Below, one piece after another: positions 45,819-55,640 of a stretch of DNA of 64,000 nucleotides. The notes beneath the pieces were generated by a model that was given only the letters and a program-made list of their open reading frames with translations, was not told the DNA's origin and ran no database searches. Every line of letters begins with the position of its first letter. Positions within the stretch are counted from its first letter, which is position 1. This stretch comes from Protea cynaroides (Eukaryota; Streptophyta; Magnoliopsida; Proteales; Proteaceae), in NCBI GenBank assembly GCA_028583415.1, contig CM053271.1, positions 91,282,584 through 91,346,583 of the forward strand, in the 5' to 3' direction. Both the position numbers and the translations under genes were made by a program.

Positions 45819-47132
45819 ATGGCTCGTACCAAGGTTCCTAGGACTCATGACCCAATTCGTTTCCGCTCCAACGAGCCCGAGACTCGGTATGCTCGCTATG
45901 AGCGTAAGAAAGTAGAAGGGGGTCACTGTGTGCACTTGGCTAGTCTAGCCTTGTTCAACGTGGAGGGTGCTTTTGGTGACATGGGCTAGCTTCCTGTGAT
46001 CACCTATGAGGCTTGTACCCACCCTGATTTGGTGAGACAGTTCTATTACAATCTCCAGGTAGTGGGGGATCGCAATGACACAGAGAGAGGTAGGGAGCTC
46101 AGGATCACGAGCTACGTCAAAGGGGTAGAAGTTTCATTTGACTGCCAGCAGTTGGTTGATCTTTTGGGCATATCAAATGATGGCCCTTTGGTGTACTGTG
46201 CTCCCAAGGAGCCCCAGTTTTTATCCTTGGAGATGCGTGCTGAGATTGACAGTCAGCTTATTAGAAATGATCGCTGGGAGATGAAAGCGATCAACCTACG
46301 TCCAGAGCCTCGGGTGTACTGCAAGATCATCCAGCACAACCTGATACCCCAGAGGGAACATTATGAGAGGATCTTCCAGTTGACTCAGTATGTCCTCTAC
46401 TGCATTTGCACTAGGCAGTCAATCTGCCTACCTTACATTATCATGAGGACGATGATCCATGCTACGTTGCCTGGTCAGCTAGGCAACCTGCCCTACGGAC
46501 GTCTGATCACTACACTGCTCACCCGCCTAGGTATTGATTTAGTAGATGAGAGAATTCAGGAGAAGACCTTCTCATGGGTTCTGGACTGGGAGGCCATCTA
46601 TGGGATGGGTATGCTGGATGCTCAGGTCAGTGATGATGAGAGAAACGCTCTGGTGCATCCTTGTACTCGAGTTAAGATAGCAGACGTTGAGGCGGCAGCA
46701 GTAGCAGCAGCCGGAGCAGGGGTCCATGGGGGTGATGCTGAGGATGAGGATCGCATGTATATGGATGTAGACGCTATACCTCCTCCATCACCTCCACATT
46801 CTACTGGAGCTGGTCCATCTCAGGCTCCTTTACACATGGTTGGTCCTTCACACCCACCATCTAATGATATGATGGGATTATTGCGTGAGATCAGAGAGGC
46901 TCAGCGCGTGATGGACTTGAGAGTGGGAGAGCTTCTAGATGCTCAGTGCACGACAGATAGGAGAGTGGGCGAGCTTCTAGATGCTCAGCGTGCGTCTGAT
47001 CAGCAGATAGCCGAGTTGACAGCTAGTCTCCAGACGACCCAGACTCAGGTAGCCTGGTTGACTAGAGTGTATGCTGAGGACTATGACAGAGATCGCGAGG
47101 CACCTCCTCCTCCATCACCTCCAGCTCCATGA
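45819..47132 (+). pseudogene. E2 extra antisense gene: plant-transposon-protein-like domain plus coiled coil (one in-frame TAG)
   Basis: 437 codons in one frame, from MARTKVPRTHDPIRFRS to PPPPSPPAP, interrupted only by TAG at 45987-45989 (GDMG*LPVITYEA). The N-terminal basic segment leads into a domain of about 230 residues: 'ALFNVEGAF', 'LVRQFYYNLQV', 'ITSYVKGVEVSFDCQQLVDL', 'VYCKIIQHNLIPQREHYERI', 'LPYGRLITTLLTRLGIDL'. Its word order resembles the Pfam 'putative plant transposon protein' domain (PF20167) as I remember it; I could not search. An alanine run and acidic stretch follow ('AAAVAAAGAGVHGGDAEDED'), then a proline-rich linker and a coiled-coil tail with a 42-nt in-frame tandem duplication (RVGELLDAQ twice, 46921-47004). 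It lies between 5' LTR and gag, opposite to both, its 3' end 285 bp from the PBS. The function is unknown. TAG probably replaced TGG (Trp). Confidence 0.85.
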
Positions 47133-47402
47133 TGTATATTTTCTTTTTATTTTTCTTTGTACTACAGAGTAACTGTCCAGGTTGTGGACTGTACTCTGAT
47201 TTGGATATGTATAAACGTGTTTTTTATTTGATGTATATAAAACTTGTTTCTCCTTTTAATAGTGCATTATTCTCTTTCTTAATTTCGTCTCATACAATAC
47301 AGGTGCTTATAGTGTGTTATTATTATAGATTTTAAATTTTCATCCTAACTCAGTTCACGAATTTTTATGGAAGTATTCTGGTTTAATATACAGGGCCTGA
47401 GA
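47133..47402. other. E2 leader between antisense gene and primer site
   Basis: AT-rich, T-run near the antisense stop codon ('ttttctttttatttttcttt'), which may hold its 3' UTR and polyadenylation signal. No frame of interest. Confidence 0.5.
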
Positions 47403-47414
47403 GCTCTGATACCA
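47403..47414 (-). other. E2 primer-binding site (tRNA-iMet)
   Basis: The minus strand reads TGGTATCAGAGC, a perfect iMet primer site, three bases inside the 5' LTR end (..GTGTGACA ACT TGGTATCAGAGC). Confidence 0.95.
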
Positions 47415-47417
47415 AGT

Positions 47418-49640
47418 TGTCACACCCCAATTCTGTATTATTCAGAATAGTGTGATGAACCGCTAATAAACCAATGGTTCAATCAGGATCTCAAATAGGT
47501 TGTGTCCGTTTGCTTAAACCATACACATCTACAACCATAATAAGAGTAAATAAACAATAGCGGAAGTCTTATATATTGAATGAACTGAGAATTCTAAGAG
47601 TGATAACATAAATAAAATATTCAATTATCTTTCATTGATTAAGACATAAGTAAATAAAATAATCAATTACATTTTCTGTATAATCTAAACAAATCTAATA
47701 AAAAATGCATGAGTTGCATTCACATGACGAATCATGCGACTCCATCATAACTTCAGCGTCCATCGCCGCAGCATGTCCATACATAGGAGCATTGACATAA
47801 TCCTCTATAGTCGTACCTGCATCATTAACTAAAAACATTCGACGTCGAAAGGGTGAGCACACATCACGGCTCAATGAGCAAACAAAACAATGCAACAAAC
47901 ATATGCATGCATACAATTCATATCTTTGGTCTAGTTCATAAGTTTACAATGTATTATATAAAGGATAGGTGGCCGCCGCACCTCTATACACGAATGTGTG
48001 GAACTGCCAAATGGATCAAACACTATTGTCACCCCCACATGCACCCACCATGGAATAGAGATAGAGCTAAAGTGCTTAGGACCACACCGCATCACACTTC
48101 CCCTGATGCTCTACCCATACCAACACGTAAGCCCCTGTTGGCGAGGGCTTGCAAACTGGGCTCGCAACTAACCAATCCTATTGTCAAACAGTATATCCAA
48201 GGCCTCACCCCAGCATCTCTCAATACGTCCAGAGAGATAGAGCTAAGGCCCCTTGGCAGAGCCAAAGACTACACGGTCCAAGACCACCTCCCCTGATGCC
48301 CTACGACGTAATAGTTCTGCTAAGGTAATGGCAATACGACGGTGCTAGTGGACAAGACTTGAGTAGAGATGGAGCTAGAGTCTGGTGACCAGGATAAACC
48401 ATAGAGTCACGTCCTCCCCCTGATACTCTACTTGCATCAAGTACACTAACCACACACATACATTCACATGTCTATTCCTAGCATCATCATCATCATCATG
48501 TTATAATAAACGAAATTAAATATGCATGAATAGTAATAACAGGAATAGTGGATGACATGTGATATGCACATTACAATCATAAAATCATAGAATCATACAT
48601 GGTATTGGACTCAATAAACAAAAATAGTTTATTATTAGCCAATTAGTTTAGGTCTTGTTCCCTCACCTTTGATTGAGCGTAGATCTTCGTTCAAGCATTA
48701 TGAATCACTTTTAAATCAGTAGAAATACCTAACAAGTCAATAGATTTTAATTAAAATTAATTCTAATAAATTTATACTAACCTAAATCGTTGGGTCACAG
48801 GTAGGGTAGCACCTAGGGTAGCAGTTTTCTGCGACCCTAGGGTGTAGGGTCGGACGTGGGGTCGGATACAATTCGGCCCTACGTACGACCACACCCTCCC
48901 TGGGACTTTCCGAGGGCATGTGGTCTATCATATGGTCTCGTAGGTCCATTCTAAGATTGTTCTATGACTCATAACTATGATTTTTACACACTTTCCATTG
49001 CCTATGATGATTACTTCCATGGATTCCTTTGGAACTCGTCCATGGATGAATGATTTAGGTTTCTCTTAATCCTAACTTCTTCATAATCTATTATAGGCTC
49101 TTAATTTATGAAGGAAATTAGGTTCATACCTGAAGTTGGTTGAGATTCAGAGGTTTCTCTGAACTTCCTCCTCTTCCTTAGTCTTTTCTTCTTTTCCTTC
49201 TCTTTCTCTTTTTCTCACTTTCAATTAGGGTTTTAAAAAGAGTGAAAGAGGCTAAGGGAAGTCCTATTTATAGAGAAAAAAACCCTCCAAAATAAGTCCC
49301 ATCAAGTTTAGGAAAGAACCCCTTGGAATTAGGAAAGTTTCCCAATTTATGATTTTTGTCTGTCATCGTAGGGTCGGACGTAGGGTCGCAGAATCCGTCG
49401 ACCCTACGTATTTCTAGTCATGCGACCCTACAATTAGAAAGTCATGGGTTGGACTTCTGTTGAGATGGGGTTGACCCTACCTATTTAGGCATGCGACCCT
49501 ACCCTCACATTTACTATTTTTGGGTTAGACTCATACCTGGTCTTGTGATTTTCTTCACGCACTTGGTCCACTTGGCTCGACCATGATAGGTAGACCTGAT
49601 ACAAGATGGTAAGGCTGGTTAGTTCGATACGAGTCTTACA
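47418..49640 (-). repeat. E2 5' LTR (2223 bp)
   Basis: The plus strand runs TGTCACACCCC to CGAGTCTTACA, bounded inside by the PBS. It holds two blocks of CGACCCTA/TAGGGTCG words (about 48785-48900 and 49365-49505) and a purine/pyrimidine-rich leader region near 49130-49210. A TATA-like motif on the minus strand is near 49265-49275. Confidence 0.93.
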
Positions 49641-51476
49641 TATATCCTAGTGCTTATAAATAGACTTGGGATATGTAATGAGTAAATAGTCAGAAGATGC
49701 TTTTCGAGATATAGGGTAGAACATCAGTGATAAAAGAGATATAAACTACTGAGTGCAATATGAGATTTTGACGATAGTCTTTGAAAATTCATAAGAAATA
49801 AAGGAACTAGACAAGCTCTTAAGAACTTTATACCAGATTTTGCTAGTTCAAGCTCTTTTGGACTTGATGTTGTAGTGGGTAAGTGTTATGAACATTGTCT
49901 GAATCATATGGATGGATAGAATTTGGATGCAACGTAAATCGACTTGAGATGGCAGACTTTGATGTCATCTTGAGAATAGACTAGTTATCTCAACACTCTA
50001 CAAGTGATTATGTGCATAGAAGAGGTTATCATTTAAGAACAAAGATGGCACATAATTTGGTTTAATTTGAAGCATATTTTTTAGGAAGAGAAAGCTCATC
50101 CTCTCTGCATGAAAGGCGAAGAGATGCTTTGAAAAGAAAGGAGTTGGATATATGGTATCTGTGGTAAATGCTACTAAAGAAGCACCACAGATGGAAGATA
50201 CTGATGTGATGCATAAATTCCCTGATGTATTTCCAAGAGGCTTACCCGGGTTGCCACCTGATCATGCAATCGAGTTCGTTATCGACTTATTATCTGGGAT
50301 GACACCTGTGTCAAAGGCACCCTATAGTGTAGCTCCTATGGAGTTGAAGGAATTGAGACTCAACTATAGGAGTTATTCGACAAAGGTTCTAATCGGCTAA
50401 GTATTGCATCATAGGGAGCGCCAATGTAATTCGTGAAGAAGAAGGACGGTAATGTCAAATTATGTATAGACTACTAGGAACTAAACAAGCTCACGATCAA
50501 GAATCGATATCTACTACCTCAGATCAATGACTTGTTTAATCAGCTACAAGGAGCAAAGGTATTCCCTAAGATTGACCTTGGATGGAGAATCATCAAATGA
50601 AGAATTTGGACAGAGATATTACAAAGACTCATTTCAGGACAAGGTATGGACATTATGAGTTCCTTGTAATGTCATTCGGATTGACCAATGCCCCAGTGTC
50701 GTTCATGGAACTGATAAACCGAGTGTTTCATGACATGTTGGACGCCTCAGTCATTGTATTCATTGACGACATCTTGGTCTACTCAAAGGACAGGGAGACT
50801 CATGCAACACACTTGAGAGCAGCCCTACAATGGCTAAGAAAGGAGAAGCATTACGCCAAGTTCAAGAAGTATGAATTTTGGCTGAAGGAAGTGGCCTTCT
50901 TGGGTCACGTAGTATCTGCAGATGGTATCAAGGTAGATCCAAGCAAGATCGCAACTATAGTAGGATGGGATGCACCAAAATCAGTTGCATAGATTCGTAG
51001 TTTCCTTGGATTAGCTGGTTACTATAGAAGATTTGTAGAAGACTACTCAAGAATCGCCGTTCCACTTACCAGACTAACCAACAAAGGAGAAATATTTATA
51101 TGGACAGATGAGTGTGAGAAGTGTTTTTAGACTCTGAAGTCAAGACTAGTCTCTGCACCTATCTTGACCATCCCAACCAAGCTTGCCGTTTACCCTATTT
51201 ACGGATGCCTCAGGGTTGGGTCTTGGATGTGTGTTGATGCAAGGAGGACAGGTGATTACCTACGCATCAAGACAATTGAAAGAGCATGAGAAGAACTATC
51301 CTATGCATGATCTGGAGTTAGCAGTAGTCATTCACGCAATCAAGACTTGGAGGCACTACCTTTATGGTGAAAAATTTCAGATCAAGTCAGATCACAAGAG
51401 TTTGACTTATCTTTTTACTCAGAAGAACCTGAATATGAGACAGAGGAGATGGCTGGAGCTATTAAAAGATTATGAT
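49641..51476 (+). pseudogene. H1 pol remnant, protease to RNase H (first part)
   Basis: The protease region is badly decayed (49820-50110). From 50152: 'VFPRGLPGLPPDHAIEFVID', 'TPVSKAPYSVAPMELKEL'. RT: 'TRYGHYEFLVMSFGLTNAPV' and 'VIVFIDDILVYSKD' (50640-50790), 'FLGHVVSADGIKVDPSKI', then after a TAG 'RSFLGLAGYYRRFVEDYSRI'. A frameshift near 51175 precedes RNase H: 'FTLFTDASGLGLGCVLMQGG', 'HYLYGEKFQIKSDHKSL'. It stops inside 'LLKDYDC' where the solo LTR is inserted; the reading resumes at 53867. It is orientated opposite to E2 and belongs to the same chromovirus lineage. Confidence 0.9.
51472..51476. repeat. Target-site duplication ATGAT, left copy
   Basis: ATGAT here and at 53862-53866 flank the solo LTR. 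Removing one copy with the LTR restores the RNase H phrase LLKDYDCGIKYHPGKAN. Confidence 0.95.
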
Positions 51477-53861
51477 TGTAAGACCCGTATCGAACTACCA
51501 GGTCTTACCACCTTATACTAGGTCTACCTATCATGGTCGAGCCAAGTGGACCAAGTGCGTAAAGAAACCATAAGCCCAGGTATGAAATTTAACTCAAAAA
51601 CAGTCAAATATGAGGGTAAGGTCGCATGCCTAAACAGGTATGATCGATCCCACCACAAAGGAGTCCAACCCATGACTTTTTGGTCGTGGGGTCGCATGAC
51701 TAAAAAAACGTAGGGTCGACGGATTCTGCGACCCTACATGCAACCCTACGATAATAGACAGAATCTGGAAATTAGGAAACCTTCCTAATTCAAAGGGGGG
51801 TCTTTCCTAAACTCACTGGGACTTATTATGGAGGATTTTTCTCTAGAAATAGGACGTCCCTTAGCCTCTTTCACTCATTTAGAACCCTAATTGAAAGTGA
51901 GAGAAAGAGAAAGAGAAGGAAGAGAAGAAGAGAAGGAAACTTAAAGAAAAAGACTAAGGAAGAGGAGGAAGTTCAGAGAAACCTTTTAATTAAGGTATGA
52001 ACCCAATTCCCTACCTGAATAAGAGAGCGTAGAATAGTTTATGAAGAACATAGGATTAGGAGAAACCCAAATCATCCATCCATGGATAGATTCCAAGAGA
52101 TTCCATGGAGGAAATCATTATGGACAATGAATGGTGTATAAATTATAGTTTTGAGCCATAGAACAATCATAGAATGGACCATGATAGTAAGCCAAAGGAT
52201 CCAAACATGAAGAAATGGATTGTAGAGTGAAAGGTCGACTCAGAAAACGTGTGGTTACACGTAGAGTCGAATGATATCCGACCCTACAAGACCACATGAT
52301 CGACCACATGCCCTCGGGAAGTCCCAGGGAGGGTGTGGTCGCATGTAGGGTCGAATGGTATCTGACCCCACCTGCGACCCTACACCCTAGGGTCCCAGAA
52401 ACTGCTACCCCAGGTGCGACCCTACCTGCGACCCTACACCTTGGGGTCATAGAATTTGCTACCCCAGGTGCTACCTCACCTGCGACCCGTCAGCTTCAGT
52501 TTGTCTAAATTTAACAGAATTAATTATAATTAAAATCTATCAACTTGGTTAGGTTTTCAAGTGATTTAAAAGTGATTCATAAAGCTTGAATGAGGATCTA
52601 CGATCAATCAAAGGTGAGAGAACAAGACCTAAACTAATTGGCTAATAATAAACTATTTTTTGTTTATTGAGTCCAATACCATGAATGATTCTATGCTTGT
52701 ATAATTGTAATGTGCATATCACATGTCATCTACTATTCCTGTTATTACTGTTCATGCATATTTAATTCTATTTATTTATAACATGATGATGATGATGGTG
52801 CTAGGAATAAGCATGTGAATGTATGTGTGTGGTTAGTGTACTTGATGCGAGTGGAGCATCAGGGGGAGGACGTGACACTGTGGTTCATCCTGGTCACCAG
52901 ACTCTATCTCTATCTCTACTCAAGTCTTGTCCACTAACATCGTCGTATCGCCATTACCTTAGCAGAACTATTACGTCGTAGGGCATCAGGGGAGGTGGTC
53001 TCGGACCGAGAAGTCTCTGACTCTGCCGGGGGGCCTTAGCTCTATCTCTATGAACGTATTGAGGGATGCTGGGGTGAGGCTTTGGATACACTATTTGACA
53101 TTAGGATTGGTTAGTTGCGAGCCTAGTTTGCAAGCCCTCACCAGCAGGGGCTTACATGTTGGTATGGATAGGGGATCAGGGGAGGTGTGATGCGGTGCAG
53201 TCCTAAGCACTTTAGCTCTATCCCTATTCCATGGTGGGTGCATGTGGGGGCGGCAATGGTGTTTGATCCATTAGGCGGTTCCACACATTCGTATATAGAG
53301 GTGTGGTGGCCATCTATCCTTTCTATTGCACATTACAAACTTATGAACCAGACCAAAGATATGAATTGAATGCATGCATATGTTTGTTGCATTGTTTTGT
53401 TTACTCACTGAGCTCAAGTTGGAGAGCTAACCCTCGCGCGTGTAATTCTTTTTAGTTTCTGATGTTGCAGGTATTACGATTGAAGATTATATCGACATGC
53501 CAATATATGAATAGGTAACAGCTATGGATGAGCAAGCTGTGGAGGACTATTGTGATTCATTAAGCGAGCGTTTCAACTCTGGATACGCTTAGTGTTTAAT
53601 TTTTGTATTTGAATATTTATAATATGTATTAAATTATGTTTTGGTTACTTGGAGATAAATGGAATATTAATTATTTATCATGACTAGACCTCAGTTCTTT
53701 ATCTGTAAGACTTCCGCTATTTACTTTATTATCTCTGATTAAATGTGGAATATATTTTGGTTTAACATGGTGGGGATCGCCTATTCGAGATCCTGGTTGA
53801 ACCGTTGGTTTATTGACGGTTCATCACACCATTCTGGTTGGTGCAGAATTGGGGTGTGACA
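51477..53861 (+). repeat. Solo LTR of the E2 family (2385 bp)
   Basis: It runs TGTAAGACCCGTATCG to GGGGTGTGACA with a perfect ATGAT duplication and no interior, so it is the product of recombination between the two LTRs of an element. It aligns with the reverse complement of the E2 LTRs. In the first motif block the words are CGACCCTA-type, in the second (52310-52500) CTGCGACCC / CCACCTGCGACC with extra units, accounting for some of its greater length. Confidence 0.95.
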
Positions 53862-53866
53862 ATGAT

Positions 53867-55560
53867 TGTGGCATCAAGTACCATCCGGGTAAGGCAAACG
53901 TCGTAGCTGATGCCTTAAGCAGAAAGTGGGCATTGAAACCTGAGGCAGGACCTAGTATAAACACTGCACTGTGTGCTACAGCCTCAAGCTCAATAAAGAA
54001 TGAAGAAGAGTATATATTAGAGACTACAGAAGATCCAGTGGAATAGGACTTGATTCATAAGTTCACATTCATGTTTGCAACCTTGAAGATCTCACCAAAT
54101 CTAATGGATGAGGTAAAAGTAGCAATCCTACAGGACCCACACCTCAAGACTGTACAAGAAGATCTAGAGAAGGGTAAAAGAAACCCTGACTTTACCTTGG
54201 ATTTAGACAAAGTACTTAGGTATCGTGGACGATTATGTATACCTGAGAGTGAGTACTTAAATATCAGAGATAGAATTATGACAGAAGCTCATTATACCCC
54301 ATATTCGGTACATCCAGGAAGCACCAAGATGTACCATGATTTAAGAAGACTATATTGGTGGAGGGGTATGAAAGCGGATGTAGCTCGATTCATATTCCAA
54401 TGTCTAAATTTTCAGTAAGTTAAAACAGAAAGGCAAAGACCCACAGGTTTACTACAACCACTATCGAAGCCAGCATGAAAGTGGGATTGTATCACAATGG
54501 ATTTCGTCACTGGCCTACTCTTGACACCAAGATCAATGGATGCCATCTGGGTTATAGTCGATCGACTTACCAAGACAGCTCATTTCATCACTGTCAGACC
54601 TCAGTATACCATGGACAAGCTAGCCAAGCTATATAGATAATATAGTCAGACTTCATGGTATCCCAGAGAGTATAGTATCTGACAAAGATCTCCTTTTTAC
54701 GTCAAAGTTCTGGGAAGGGTTACAGAAATCCATGTAAACCAAGTTGAAGTTTAGTACAGCTTTTCATCCTCAGATAGACGGACAGTCAGAAAGAACTATA
54801 CAAATCTTAGAGGATATGCTCTGAGCGTGTGCCCTAGATTTCAAAGGAGCTTGGGACGAGAAGCTATCGCTTATCGAGTTTGCTTATAACAATAGTTACC
54901 AGACTACGATCCAAATGGCTCCATATGAGGCACTCTATGGGAAGAAATGTCATACACCTTTATTATGGAATGAGGTGGGAGAGAGAAGGATTGTAGCACC
55001 GGAGTTTGTAGAAGAAACTTGTCGAGCGATTGATCAAATTAAGGAAAGAGTGAAGACAGCTCAAGTTTGACAAAAGCACTAAGCAGATAACCGACATCGA
55101 GATCTGGAGTTTGTAGTGGGTGACAAGGTGTTCTTGAAGATATCACCTATGCGAGGTCTGAAACGGTTCGGTAAGAAGGGAAAGTTATGCCCCAGGTATG
55201 TGTGACCATACGAGATTTTGACCAGACGTGGTAATGTAGCATATCAACTGGCTCTACCACTATCCATGTCAAGCGTTAATGATGTGTTCCATGTTTCTTT
55301 ATTGAAGAAGTATGTCAGGGATCCATCACACATCTTGACAGCAGACCCACCAGACTTGACAGAGGACTTGACATTTGAAGTATTATCTGTGATGCTCACA
55401 AGCTGAAAGGTACAACATCTCCGAGGCAAGGATATCTATTATGTCAAAGTGCATTGGAAAAGCCAAGATGTAGAAGAAATCACTTGGGAGGAGGAAAATG
55501 GATGCGAAAGGAATACCCTAACCTTTTCGATGAACAAGGTATGTGTAAATTTCAAGGCCG
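53867..55560 (+). pseudogene. H1 pol remnant, RNase H end to integrase and chromodomain
   Basis: It resumes as 'CGIKYHPGKANVVADALSRK', then the linker 'FMFATLKISPNLMDEVKVAI' and integrase zinc finger 'HPGSTKMYHDLRRLYWWRG' with 'QCLNFQ'. The catalytic core is recognisable in shifted frames ('ITMDFVTGLLLTPRSMDAIW', 'LTKTAHFITVRPQYT'), with stops and frameshifts after about 54640. The C-terminal part reads 'YQLALPLSMSSVNDVFHVSL', 'LLKKYVRDPSHILTADPPDL', a stop, then chromodomain words 'YYVKVHWKSQDVEEITWEEE'. Confidence 0.9.
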
Positions 55561-55640
55561 AAATTTCTTTTAAGGGTGGAGGAGTTGTGAAACCTACATG
55601 TAAATTTTGGGGACAAAATTTCTTTTAAGGGTGGGAGAGT
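55560..55640 (+). other. Duplicated polypurine tract of H1
   Basis: A 55-bp unit containing 'aatttcttttaagggtgg' occurs twice in tandem (about 55562 and 55617). The second purine run (aagggtgggagag, 55627-55639) abuts the LTR start TGTAAGACCC at 55641; the first is followed by TGTGAAACC, which resembles a decayed LTR start. Confidence 0.75.

Larger units (their letters stand above)
37794..49640 (-). mobile_element. E2: complete Ty3/gypsy chromovirus (Tekay/Del-like) with an extra antisense gene
   Basis: 11.85 kb, with gag-pol on the minus strand. Order in element sense: 5' LTR (49640-47418), iMet PBS (47414-47403), an extra gene on the opposite strand (45819-47132), gag (44907-43654), pol with protease, RT, RNase H, integrase and chromodomain (about 43560-40115), polypurine tract (40050-40037) and 3' LTR (40036-37794). 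The ends are TGTAAGACCC and GTGTGACA. The outer flanks TATAC / TATAT match at 4 of 5 bases as target duplication. Gag and pol share one frame until a frameshift in integrase. Several TAG and TGA stops and that frameshift make the copy defective. The terminal chromodomain and LTRs over 2 kb suit the Tekay clade. Confidence 0.92.
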
